A model generated the notes under the pieces. The model searched no databases and was not told the DNA's origin. It saw only the letters and a list, made by a program, of their open reading frames with translations. From Planctomycetota bacterium (GTDB taxonomy: Bacteria; Planctomycetota; UBA1135; UBA2386): a stretch of DNA of 41,376 nucleotides. Positions 33,800 through 41,376 of this stretch are shown in pieces. The position numbers and the translations under genes were made by a program. Numbering within the stretch: the first letter of the stretch is position 1; the number at the start of each line of letters is the position of its first letter. Location of the stretch: contig JACRLW010000098.1 of NCBI GenBank assembly GCA_016235155.1, positions 1 through 41,376 of the forward strand. Reading direction: 5' to 3'.

Positions 33800-35236
33800 T
33801 CAATCCTCCCTCTTCGGCTCGTCGTCCCAGAGGACTTCGAGCGGGCTGTCCGCGGCCTCCAACTCGTCCTCCAACCCCGCGGCATCGCGCTCCGCCAGCG
33901 AACCGCGGCCGACTGCGGCTGCGAGGGGCACGGTGACGACCGCCGCCACCCGTTGTCGCGGGGGATCGGCGCGCACGCTCTCTTCGAATGCTTGGACCAG
34001 GCGCGGGTCGAAGATCGCGCCGCACTGTTCGCGCATCGCGTCCAGCGCGGCCGGCCACGACAGCGACGGCCGCTGCCCGTCGCCGGTCAGCAGCTCGTCG
34101 TAGGTCGAGGCGATCGCCAACACGCGGCTTGCCACGGGGATCCGCTCGCCGCGCAGACCATCCGGGTTCCCACTGCCGTCCCATCGCTCGCGATGGTGCC
34201 TCACGGCAACGGCAACGTCGGCGAGTTCCGGCAACGCGCCGAGCAGGGATGCCCCGCGCACCGGGTGTTCGCGCAGCGATGCCAACTCGAGCTCGCCGAT
34301 CCTGCCATCGCGCTTGAACGCCGACGGCCTCACTCCCGCTTTGCCGAGGTCGAGGACCAGCGCTGCCTCCGCGATCGTCTGCCGGACGCCGACATCGATC
34401 CCGACGGCCTCCGCCAGCGCCTCCGCGTGACGACGGACGCGCTCGGGATGCCCGACCGGGACATGGCCGCGGAGTTCCAGCGCGTGCACGACCTCGCGCG
34501 CCAGCCTCAGGTAGCCGTCCCGGGCGACGCGCGCCGATTCGACGCCGACCCGCGAGAGTTCGAAGAGCGCGTCTCGGACCTCCGCGACCGCGCCGGCTTC
34601 GAAACCGCGCGAGCCGGAGCCGGGCAACTCCCCGCGCGCGATCTGCCTCGCCTGCGCCGCGATCGAGCGGAGACGCTGCATCCAACTGTGGGCCATCCAA
34701 CCGGCGAGCGTGACGAGCGTCGCGCTGCAGAGGAAGACCAGGCCGAAGAGACTCCACGGGAAGCCGGCCGGCGGTACGCCCGCCGTCGAGTAGCGCACGC
34801 GCACCTCGCCCGCGAAGCCGTCGCTGCCCAACGAAGGGGCGAGCACTTCGAAGCGATCCGTTCCCAGCGGGCGCGACGCGAGTCCGTCGCTCGTCGCGAG
34901 CGGGAGCAGGTGGCCGAGTTCCGCCTGCCCTGTGTCGACCTGGACGACGCCCTCACGATCGAGGATCAGGATCCTCGCTCCGGCGAGATCCGCCGCGGAA
35001 GACGCGAGCACCGTGAGTCGCAGCGCATCGGATCGCTCGAGCAACGATGCGGCGCGCACCCCGAGTGCCGCACACAGGGACTCCTGGCGGCCGTGGAGTT
35101 CCGCGATCTGTCGCTCGCGCGCCGCTTCGGCGCCGACCCGCGTCACGACCGACGAGACCAGGAGCGCGCCCGTGGCCAGAACGGCACACAGCCGGAGCGT
35201 CAGCGACGCGTTCCTCGGACGAGCGGAGCCGGACAT
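33800..35236 (-). CDS. Membrane sensor with degenerate HD-GYP domain
   Basis: A 478-residue protein. Membrane helices lie near residues 12-34 and 160-182 around an extracytoplasmic sensor region, then a HAMP-like linker (about 183-235) and an HD-GYP-like domain (about 260-440). The domain keeps His324 in REHPVRGASLL and His347/His348 in RHHRERWDGSG. However, the signature His-Asp is Leu-Asp (L295-D296, in VLDLGK), GYP is GNP, and the late metal-ligand Asp is Ser377 (AIASTYDEL). A working c-di-GMP phosphodiesterase normally needs these, so it may only bind ligand or signal. Start 35236 follows ATAGGT on the minus strand by 9 bases. Confidence 0.8.
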   Translation of the reverse strand: MSGSARPRNASLTLRLCAVLATGALLVSSVVTRVGAEAARERQIAELHGRQESLCAALGVRAASLLERSDALRLTVLASSAADLAGARILILDREGVVQVDTGQAELGHLLPLATSDGLASRPLGTDRFEVLAPSLGSDGFAGEVRVRYSTAGVPPAGFPWSLFGLVFLCSATLVTLAGWMAHSWMQRLRSIAAQARQIARGELPGSGSRGFEAGAVAEVRDALFELSRVGVESARVARDGYLRLAREVVHALELRGHVPVGHPERVRRHAEALAEAVGIDVGVRQTIAEAALVLDLGKAGVRPSAFKRDGRIGELELASLREHPVRGASLLGALPELADVAVAVRHHRERWDGSGNPDGLRGERIPVASRVLAIASTYDELLTGDGQRPSLSWPAALDAMREQCGAIFDPRLVQAFEESVRADPPRQRVAAVVTVPLAAAVGRGSLAERDAAGLEDELEAADSPLEVLWDDEPKRED

Positions 35237-35251
35237 ACCCGGTCGACCTAT
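35237..35251 (-). promoter_or_regulatory. -10-like box for the HD-GYP-like gene
   Basis: On the minus strand ATAGGT (plus 35246-35251) then CGACCGGGT leads directly into the ATG at 35236. The 110-bp gap to the DUF3299 gene upstream otherwise shows nothing. Confidence 0.3.
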
Positions 35252-35346
35252 CGGCCGGGATGGACACCCGACTTGCGCCCGCCCCGCGCCGGGTCCACGC
35301 ACCGGATCCCGCGCGGACGACGTGCCCGCGGCGACGGCTCGTCCCC

Positions 35347-36096
35347 TCAGCGGATCAGCGAGACCGCGTCGGCATCGAGCTGGTAGATGTCGATGCAGTA
35401 GCCATCTTCACGGGTCTCCTTGACCCGGAAGTTGCCCGTCACCATCACCGGGTCGAACTGGTACTCGCAGCGCTTGTCGCCCTTCATCACGACGCGCACG
35501 ATCCCGTTGATGTCCGGCGGCGTGCCGTAGCAGCAGGCCCACAGCGACTGCACGAGCAGGAACTCCTTGATGTTCTCGACCTCGTCGATCGGGAGCATGA
35601 AGCCGATCATCACGACGGGTTTGGCGTCGAACTTGCGCACCCCCTCGGGGCAACCCTTCAATCCGTCCTGATAGGGCCAGGACGCGATCTCCTCGAAGCG
35701 CAAGAGCTGGTCGACGCCCTTCAACTCGCCCTTCTTGATGCGCGCCATCAGGCGGCGCTCCGCCGACAGCATCTCCTGCGCGCTCCGCATCGCACGCAGA
35801 TCCTCCGGGCTCGCGCCGGGAGGCAACGGGGCGTCCTCCTCGGGATCACCTTCTTCGCCGGTCACCGGCTTGGCCGGCGTCGCGGGCTTGCCGGCTTCCG
35901 GCTTCGCTGGGTCTTGTTTCGCGGGGTCCTGCTTCGCCGGGTCCTGCTTCACTGGCGCCGGCTTCGCCGGGTCGACGACCGGTGTCTCGACTCTCGGCGG
36001 GACCGGCTTGGGTTCGGTCGTGCGGACCGGATCCTGTCCGGGCACCGCAGTCGACAGCAGGAGGAGCAGGGCGACGGCGGCTTGGGTCGGCTTCAT
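35347..36096 (-). CDS. DUF3299 periplasmic protein
   Basis: A 249-residue exported protein. A signal peptide (AAVALLLLLSTAVPGQ) is followed by a low-complexity Pro/Lys region with tandem DPAKQ pentapeptides (about residues 45-65), then a DUF3299 domain (about 130-249) with VVMIGFMLPIDEVENIKEFLLV and the conserved Cys pair in LWACCYGTPPDINGIV. In Proteobacteria DUF3299 genes accompany an ABC transporter in zinc-responsive operons (for example, as I recall, the PA4063-PA4066 cluster of Pseudomonas aeruginosa). Here it directly follows the ABC permease with a 14-bp gap. Confidence 0.82.
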   Translation of the reverse strand: MKPTQAAVALLLLLSTAVPGQDPVRTTEPKPVPPRVETPVVDPAKPAPVKQDPAKQDPAKQDPAKPEAGKPATPAKPVTGEEGDPEEDAPLPPGASPEDLRAMRSAQEMLSAERRLMARIKKGELKGVDQLLRFEEIASWPYQDGLKGCPEGVRKFDAKPVVMIGFMLPIDEVENIKEFLLVQSLWACCYGTPPDINGIVRVVMKGDKRCEYQFDPVMVTGNFRVKETREDGYCIDIYQLDADAVSLIR

Positions 36097-36110
36097 GATC
36101 GCGAACTCGT

Positions 36111-37505
36111 TCAGGACATCGGTCCGAGGTGATCGGCAACTTCGGTCGTGGAGCCCTTGATCGCCGGAAGGAGACCGGCGAGAGCACCGAGCCCGGTGAC
36201 GGCGAGGATAAGCCAAAGCTCGTCGGTCGCGAAGGCGCCCGCCCCGATCGGGACGTTGATGCGCGCCGCGAGCGCGCCGCCCAGCGTCGCGGCCGCGGCG
36301 TGGCAGAGGACGACGCCGAGCGCAGCCCCCAAGCCGGTCACGAGAGCGGCTTCGAGCACGATGATGCCGAGGATCTGGCCCCGGCGGGCGCCGAGCGCAC
36401 GCATGATCGCGATCTCCCGCCGCCGCTCGTTCATCGTGTTGTAGAGGGCCACGAGCACACCCGCGGCGGCGACGACAATGACGAGCCAGGCGACGACGCG
36501 AAGCACGTCCGCGACGTTGCCGACGAGTGCCATGAGCTTCGCGACCTCGATGTGCGGCCACGCGACTTGAGCGTCGCTGCGGGTCTGGAAGTCCCGCCGT
36601 AACCAGTTCGCCGCCAGCGGATGACGGGCGTCGAGCACGATGGCCGACAACTGGATCTGATCGGTCGTCAACTTGCCGCCCGGTCCCGAACCCGTCGCGT
36701 CCAGGACAGGATCGTGCTCGTCGAGCGAGAGGAAGAGGCTCAGCGGAACGAAGATCGAGCGGTCGATCGGCGTACCGGTCGCGGCGAGCACCCCCACGAC
36801 GTCCGTCTGGGCCTCGTCGTGCAGATGTGCCCCGGGCGCGTCCTGTCCGTGCACCGGGATGAAGACGCCGCCGACGTCGAGTCCGAGATTGCGGGCGACC
36901 TCCGCGCCGACGACCGCCTTGCACCACGGCGCGGGCAGGGAGTGCGCGTGCTCGTGTTCGTCGGCGCCATGCGTGTGTTCGTGCTCCGCGTCGGGGTCAT
37001 TCCGATGCGCCACGTATTCGTCCGCGAACGCGACGAGGTCGTCGTGACCGAAGCGCCAGGCCTTGCCGCGCGCGAACTCGAGTCGGATCGGCTCGCCCTG
37101 TTCATCTTTGCCACGCGAGAACCGAGCGAACATCTCGTCGGTCGTCCCGATCACCGGGAAGCCGCCGTAGGTGTCGCCGCGCCCCTGGGGGATCGCATAG
37201 CGCACGCCGTACTTCTGACTGAGCGGGCCATCGCGCAGTTCGCGGTAGACGCTCATCGGCACCACTCCAGGCGCCGCGTCGAGATTCAGCACCGTGCTCA
37301 GCACGATCTGCAGCGCTGAGCCCTGCTTCGGGCCGACCACCGCGTCGTAGCCCGCGAGGCTCTGCCTGTAGCGATCCTCGACCTGCGCGAGCAGCAACCA
37401 GATCGACGCCACCAGCGCCGTGCCGAGCGCGACCGATGCCGCCGTCAGGACGCTCGAGAGCGCGCGCACGCGCAGATTGCGGAGGCTGATCGAAGCGACG
37501 TTCAC
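36111..37505 (-). CDS. FtsX/MacB-type ABC transporter permease with His-rich segment
   Basis: A 464-residue permease: one N-terminal helix (about residues 16-42), a large periplasmic domain, and three C-terminal helices ending with the FtsX fold (ALYNTMNERRREIAIMRALGARRGQI). Residues 174-189 are a histidine cluster, DAEHEHTHGADEHEHAH, and a second group lies at 219-229 (HGQDAPGAHLHD). This suggests metal, probably zinc, binding within the periplasmic domain. The GTG start overlaps the ATPase stop (GTGA, 37502-37505). FtsX/MacB-type systems act on periplasmic or lipoprotein substrates rather than importing small solutes in the usual way. Confidence 0.87.
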   Translation of the reverse strand: MNVASISLRNLRVRALSSVLTAASVALGTALVASIWLLLAQVEDRYRQSLAGYDAVVGPKQGSALQIVLSTVLNLDAAPGVVPMSVYRELRDGPLSQKYGVRYAIPQGRGDTYGGFPVIGTTDEMFARFSRGKDEQGEPIRLEFARGKAWRFGHDDLVAFADEYVAHRNDPDAEHEHTHGADEHEHAHSLPAPWCKAVVGAEVARNLGLDVGGVFIPVHGQDAPGAHLHDEAQTDVVGVLAATGTPIDRSIFVPLSLFLSLDEHDPVLDATGSGPGGKLTTDQIQLSAIVLDARHPLAANWLRRDFQTRSDAQVAWPHIEVAKLMALVGNVADVLRVVAWLVIVVAAAGVLVALYNTMNERRREIAIMRALGARRGQILGIIVLEAALVTGLGAALGVVLCHAAAATLGGALAARINVPIGAGAFATDELWLILAVTGLGALAGLLPAIKGSTTEVADHLGPMS

Positions 37506-38167
37506 GCGGCCTCCCGCAGGCTCTGCAGGTCGACGCAGCGCTGCATCATCTTCGCGCTCTCCGGATCGTGGGTGACCATCACCACGGTGCGATGCTCGTC
37601 GCGCGCGATCTCGAGGAGGAGTTGGAGCACGCGCGAACCCGTCTCGCGATCCTGGTTGCCCAGCGGCTCGTCCGCCAGGATCAGGTCCGGCTCGTGGATC
37701 AGCGCGCGACACATCGCGACGCGTGGCTGCTGCCCGATGGAGAGTTCGCGCGGCCGGTGGCCGGTGCGATCACCGAGCCCGACGCGCTCGAGGAGTTCCT
37801 GCGCTCGCACACGATGGCGCGCGTCGGCGCGACCGCTGAACACGGCCCCGAGCAGCACGTTCTCGAGCGCCGTGAACGGCTGCAGGAGATTGAAGGTCTG
37901 GAACACGATCCCGACGTGCTCGGCTCGAAACCGATCGAGGGCGCCCTGGCCGAGCGTCGCCAGGTCGACCCCGCAGACCCGCACGCTTCCGCCGGTGGGC
38001 CGCTGGATCCCCGCGATCAGGTTCAGCAGCGTGGTCTTGCCGCAGCCGGAGCGGCCCATCAGTGCGATCTGCTCGCCGTCGGTGACGACCAGGTCGCGGA
38101 CCGAACACGCGAGCACGGTCTCGGCGCCGCGGCGGTACTCCTTGCGCAGTCCTCGGATCTCGATCAT
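37502..38167 (-). CDS. ABC transporter ATP-binding protein (LolD/MacB type)
   Basis: A 221-residue ATPase with GRSGCGKTT (Walker A), the signature ELSIGQQPRVAMCRA, LILADEPLGNQD (Walker B) and the H-loop MVTHD. The DEPLGNQD wording and the signature are slightly unusual versions of DEPTGNLD and LSGGQQQR, but all catalytic residues remain. It pairs with the overlapping permease and DUF3299 gene in one operon. Confidence 0.92.
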   Translation of the reverse strand: MIEIRGLRKEYRRGAETVLACSVRDLVVTDGEQIALMGRSGCGKTTLLNLIAGIQRPTGGSVRVCGVDLATLGQGALDRFRAEHVGIVFQTFNLLQPFTALENVLLGAVFSGRADARHRVRAQELLERVGLGDRTGHRPRELSIGQQPRVAMCRALIHEPDLILADEPLGNQDRETGSRVLQLLLEIARDEHRTVVMVTHDPESAKMMQRCVDLQSLREAA

Positions 38168-38215
38168 CGGCGGTCGTTCGGAACGCGGCAGGATACGGAG
38201 CGGACGACGGATCGG

Positions 38216-39340
38216 TCAGGGCAAGCTGCCGGACTCCTCTCTCAGCCACGCGAGTTCGCGGACGATCCCCGCGACGAAGTCATCGCCCTCGGTCCACTGC
38301 CGCCCGAGCACCGACCACGTATAGGTCTCGACTTCGAGCAGCGCGAGGTCCGCCGGCAGCACGCGCAGGGCGCAGCGCAGCTCCGCCTGCGTCGACCCGA
38401 GCACGCCTGGGTCGTCCCAGAACACCGGCACATGGAAGTGCGTGCGGATGCGGCGCGCCGTCGCGAATTCGTCGCGACGCTCGCGCACCTCGTCGAGGTC
38501 GAGCGCGCGCAGGCGACCGGAGTCGGCGACGGTCTGGTGCAGGTAGCGCGGCTCGTCGAAGGCGAGCAGACGGTCGAGTTCGCGCCCGTCGCGGAGTTCG
38601 AGGCAACTCGAGACCTGGACCTTGGCCGGTTCGACGCCGTGCGCATCCAGCGCCTCGAAGGCCTCGGCCGCGTCCTCACCCACGACCGCCAGGTGGCAGA
38701 GGTCGACGCACACACCGAGGTGACGCCGCAGCAGCGCTTCGTCGTCGCGACCGGTCATCACGCGCAGGTCGAGGAAGCCGGCTGCCTCGCTGACGCGCTC
38801 GAGCAGGCAATCCGGCTCGGGCTCGAGCGCGAGCACGCAACGGACCCCGGTCTCGGCCTCGAGCCGCGCAAGTTCGCGCCCCACGACGCGCAGTTGTTCC
38901 GCCATCACTCCGAGGTCTCCCGCGCCGAAGCCCAGCGGCAGCGTGGACAGCGGGATGCAGTCGCCCGGCTTCGCGAAGGCCGCGACCGCACGCGCGGCGT
39001 CGAGCGTGAAGCGGAGCCGACGATCGTCGGCCCAGTCCGGTCGATAGACCGCGGCCTTCACCACCGCATCGTGGAAGCCGCCGTACGGGAACACGTTCAA
39101 CGTCGCGATGCGCAGTCGCTCGCGCTCCAGCGCTGCGCGGACGCGCTCGCGCGCCGAAGCGTCGCGGGCGAGCGTCGCGGCGGTCGCCGCGGTCCACCAC
39201 ACGCCGAGCGGGAACACCGCGCCGGGCTCACGGCTCGCGCGCGCGACCCGTGCGGACGGACCGGCGAGGACGCCGAGCCACTCGTCGAGCGTGGCCGCGG
39301 GATGGACGTTGCCGCAGTAGGTGATCGTCGGCTTGCGCAC
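38216..39340 (-). CDS. EboE-like TIM-barrel protein
   Basis: A 374-residue protein from a GTG start. TYCGNVHPAATLDEWLGVL, NVFPYGGFHDAVVKAAVYRPDWADDRRLRFT and LSTLPLGFG are typical of the EboE (xylose-isomerase-like TIM barrel) family of the ebo metabolite-trafficking operon. The rest of that operon (EboA, B, C, D, F) is absent here, so this is a solitary copy. Downstream motifs CVDLCHLAVV and VQVSSCLEL fit a metal-binding TIM barrel. Its substrate is unknown. It lies between the ABC operon and the LOG-type gene on the same strand. Confidence 0.75.
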   Translation of the reverse strand: MRKPTITYCGNVHPAATLDEWLGVLAGPSARVARASREPGAVFPLGVWWTAATAATLARDASARERVRAALERERLRIATLNVFPYGGFHDAVVKAAVYRPDWADDRRLRFTLDAARAVAAFAKPGDCIPLSTLPLGFGAGDLGVMAEQLRVVGRELARLEAETGVRCVLALEPEPDCLLERVSEAAGFLDLRVMTGRDDEALLRRHLGVCVDLCHLAVVGEDAAEAFEALDAHGVEPAKVQVSSCLELRDGRELDRLLAFDEPRYLHQTVADSGRLRALDLDEVRERRDEFATARRIRTHFHVPVFWDDPGVLGSTQAELRCALRVLPADLALLEVETYTWSVLGRQWTEGDDFVAGIVRELAWLREESGSLP

Positions 39341-39388
39341 CGCGGCCGCAGCGTCGCGGACCCCCGTCCGCCGCGCAAGCGCGCGACC

Positions 39389-41353
39389 TCAGCCCAGCTC
39401 GAGGATCCGCTTGTAGAACGGCGGCACCGCGTGCGGGTCGTCCGTCATCATCACGTGCTTGTCGAGCCAGTCGGGCGCACGCCGGTCCTTCACCATCACG
39501 CGGAACTGCCGGCGCAGCGGCTCCCAGTACGGGTCGTCGCCGTGTTGACCGAAGAACACCACCGGCGACATCTCGATGACGCCGAGCTTCATGTCCGTCA
39601 TCGTCATGCCGACCTCCTCGAGCGTGCCGAGGCCGCCCGTGCAGAAGATCTGGAAGCTGGCGATCTCGAACCAGCGCTGCCGGTTGTGGCGGCTGCTGTC
39701 CTGGAAGCACTGATAGAAGTCGGCGTCCTTGTTGGTCGCCTGGTCGACCGTTTCGATGTAGTTCGCGCCGACGAGCAAGTCGAGATCGTGCGCGATCACG
39801 CTCGCCTGTTGCATCGCGCCGGGACCGCCGCCGGTGAGGATCGCGAGGTTGTCGCCGAAGAGCCCCTTCAGCCCGGTCAGCAGTTCGCGCAGTTTCTTGT
39901 CATCGACGTCGGTCAGCGGTCGCGCGGACCCGTAGATCGCGATGATGAGCGCGTTCTGGAACCGCGCCTCGACGTGCGGCTCGAGGAAGTAGCCGCGCAG
40001 GCCCCGGAAGGTGTGCACCGCGAGGTGGCCCCAGTCCTCGTTGCACCAGAACACCTCCACGCCGAGCGCCGCGTAGTCGGCGAGTCGCGCCTGGTCCTTC
40101 GCGCTCAGGAACGGTCCGTGCTCGAAGCTCGCGCGGCGGAAGACGATCCGCGCGATGCGGCGATCCATCGCCGCCTTGCACAGTTCGACGTGCTCGATGA
40201 GGTTCGGGAAGAAGCCGAGCAACACCGTCGACTGCGCGCCTGCGGGGAGTTCCGCGAGCACGCTCGTGCCGAAGATCGGCAGCGGATCGTGCGAGTAATC
40301 GCGCGTGGCACGCAGCTTCTCGATCCGGTCGCCGTTGCCGTTCGGCGAGTGCCAGATCTTCTGCGGGCCCTCGCCGCGCGCGATCGCGTCCCAGTCGTCG
40401 ATCACGGCGACGAAGCGATCGAAGTACCCGCGGCCGGCGGTCTGCAACCGATCGAAGAGCGCGAGCGTCGCAGCGAAAGTCGCGTGCGGGCGAACCTCCG
40501 CCGGCGTGCTCGGCGGGAGCTTGATCGGGAACGCGCGCACGCTCGGCTCGATCGCCTGAGCCTCGTAGATCCGCGCGCTGACCGACGGATTGACGATCGT
40601 CTCCTGCGAACAGTTGGTGAACTCGAGGAAGACGCGCGTGCCTCGCGTGCGCACCGGGTCCAGCACGATCGCCTGGAGGTGCTTGCCGAGTTGGCCCGGC
40701 TCGCGGTCGAGCACGACGTAGTGCCGATGCAGGAACATCGAGCACGACGTGATGACGCCCTGACCGGGCTCCATCACCACGTTCTCGACGTCGCGCGCGA
40801 CCTGCATCCGGTTGAGCACGCTGCGACCTTCGGCGCTCGCAAGAATCGTCAACACGTCGTCGCGCGTGAGCGGGCGCGTGAGCTCGTAGACGCGCCGGTG
40901 CGTGCGGATGGTGAATCGCCCCCGCTCGTCGATCGAATACGCCGTCGGAAGCTGCAACGCGCCGTCGCCGAGCGCCGCGAGGATCGCGCGGGAATCGAGC
41001 CGCCGCTCCTCGGGGCAGAACACCAGCCTGCCGATGCGCAACCCCGGCACGACTGCGTCGTGCAGGTACTTCCCCACGCCGTAGCCGGGGATCGCGATCT
41101 CCAACCGCGCGGCGAAGTGCGCCGTACCGCGCTCGATCGCGATCGCGGAGGTCGGGGTCACGTCGATGCCGACGCGCGCGATGCGGCTGCGCGACGCCAG
41201 CACGAGTTCCTTCTCGCGACCCGAGACCATCCGCTGGAAGTGCCGGCCGATGGGGATACGCACCTCCACCTCGCAGCGATCGGGCTCGCAGCAGATCACT
41301 CGGGCGACGACGCCGTCGTCCGTCTGCGGCGTCACATGGACGGGTGCGGTCAC
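39389..41353 (-). CDS. Large protein with C-terminal LOG-type Rossmann domain
   Basis: A 654-residue protein. The C-terminal part (about 465-654) resembles LOG/TIGR00730-type nucleotide-binding proteins: IAIYGSARP, NLAILTGGGPGAMQQA and FCTGGLGTLEEVG, the last a variant of the PGGxGTxxE phosphoribohydrolase motif with Thr for Pro. The first 460 residues are an unfamiliar domain pair and may define a distinct family; small LOG proteins are about 200 residues. The frame stays open to the window edge, so GTG 41353 may not be the true start. No signal peptide. Confidence 0.7.
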   Translation of the reverse strand: MTAPVHVTPQTDDGVVARVICCEPDRCEVEVRIPIGRHFQRMVSGREKELVLASRSRIARVGIDVTPTSAIAIERGTAHFAARLEIAIPGYGVGKYLHDAVVPGLRIGRLVFCPEERRLDSRAILAALGDGALQLPTAYSIDERGRFTIRTHRRVYELTRPLTRDDVLTILASAEGRSVLNRMQVARDVENVVMEPGQGVITSCSMFLHRHYVVLDREPGQLGKHLQAIVLDPVRTRGTRVFLEFTNCSQETIVNPSVSARIYEAQAIEPSVRAFPIKLPPSTPAEVRPHATFAATLALFDRLQTAGRGYFDRFVAVIDDWDAIARGEGPQKIWHSPNGNGDRIEKLRATRDYSHDPLPIFGTSVLAELPAGAQSTVLLGFFPNLIEHVELCKAAMDRRIARIVFRRASFEHGPFLSAKDQARLADYAALGVEVFWCNEDWGHLAVHTFRGLRGYFLEPHVEARFQNALIIAIYGSARPLTDVDDKKLRELLTGLKGLFGDNLAILTGGGPGAMQQASVIAHDLDLLVGANYIETVDQATNKDADFYQCFQDSSRHNRQRWFEIASFQIFCTGGLGTLEEVGMTMTDMKLGVIEMSPVVFFGQHGDDPYWEPLRRQFRVMVKDRRAPDWLDKHVMMTDDPHAVPPFYKRILELG

Positions 41354-41376
41354 CGTGGAGCCCGTTCGAACGCGAA

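Overview
The window is a 41-kb piece of a very GC-rich bacterial chromosome with dense, ordinary gene packing and no sign of a phage, plasmid, transposase or CRISPR array. The gene content points to Planctomycetota or a close relative. This rests on a CRTAC1/ASPIC-UnbV beta-propeller protein next to a TPR lipoprotein and a multiheme cytochrome, an mcsA-mcsB-clpC protein-arginine-phosphorylation block outside Firmicutes, DUF3299 and DUF6677-like proteins, many large secreted proteins, and few Shine-Dalgarno sites. The phylum is an inference from families; the window holds no rRNA or other decisive marker.

Left part (1-9.1 kb): a membrane multiheme cytochrome (minus strand, broken by a 1-base deletion), a TPR lipoprotein and a seven-bladed FG-GAP protein, then a MerR regulator with a striking double-palindrome operator, a VWA protein, and an N-acyl-D-amino-acid deacylase gene. 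The middle of the deacylase gene is replaced by about 250 bp of an RND/MMPL exporter gene in the opposite orientation. Centre-left (9.1-14.7 kb): mcsA-mcsB-clpC-dprA on the plus strand, closed by a 12-bp perfect hairpin over the dprA stop codon. clpC carries a 1-base deletion.

Centre (14.7-24.2 kb): a small two-gene membrane operon (DUF6677-like) divergent from xylB-DUF423, a secreted CAP-domain protein, then a DUF3592-like membrane protein, dinG (third 1-base deletion), an SPFH/band-7 protein and an Arc-type ribbon-helix-helix protein. Centre-right (24.2-32.5 kb): a POT peptide transporter, a small unknown protein, a DPP-IV-type peptidase, plsY-gpsA of phospholipid synthesis, and a lone HyuA-type subunit. 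The peptidase and transporter make a plausible pair, one cutting peptides outside the cytoplasm and the other importing the products.

Right part (32.5-41.4 kb): a 564-bp intergenic region flanked by two inward-pointing gene ends. It carries its own promoter, a boxB-like hairpin, a boxA resembling that of rRNA leaders, and a terminator, so it is probably an RNA gene or an orphan rRNA leader. A long minus-strand run follows: a LOG-type protein, a solitary EboE-like protein, an ABC ATPase and a permease with a histidine cluster, DUF3299, a degenerate HD-GYP sensor and a TPR lipoprotein.

Two themes recur. First, several genes start 7-9 bases after a -10-like hexamer, usually with the spacer CCGCGnnn, which suggests leaderless transcripts. 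Second, intergenic regions are rich in perfect hairpins. Three single-base deletions in otherwise intact genes suggest the sequence has residual indel errors, which also bears on how far to trust the deacylase/RND chimera.
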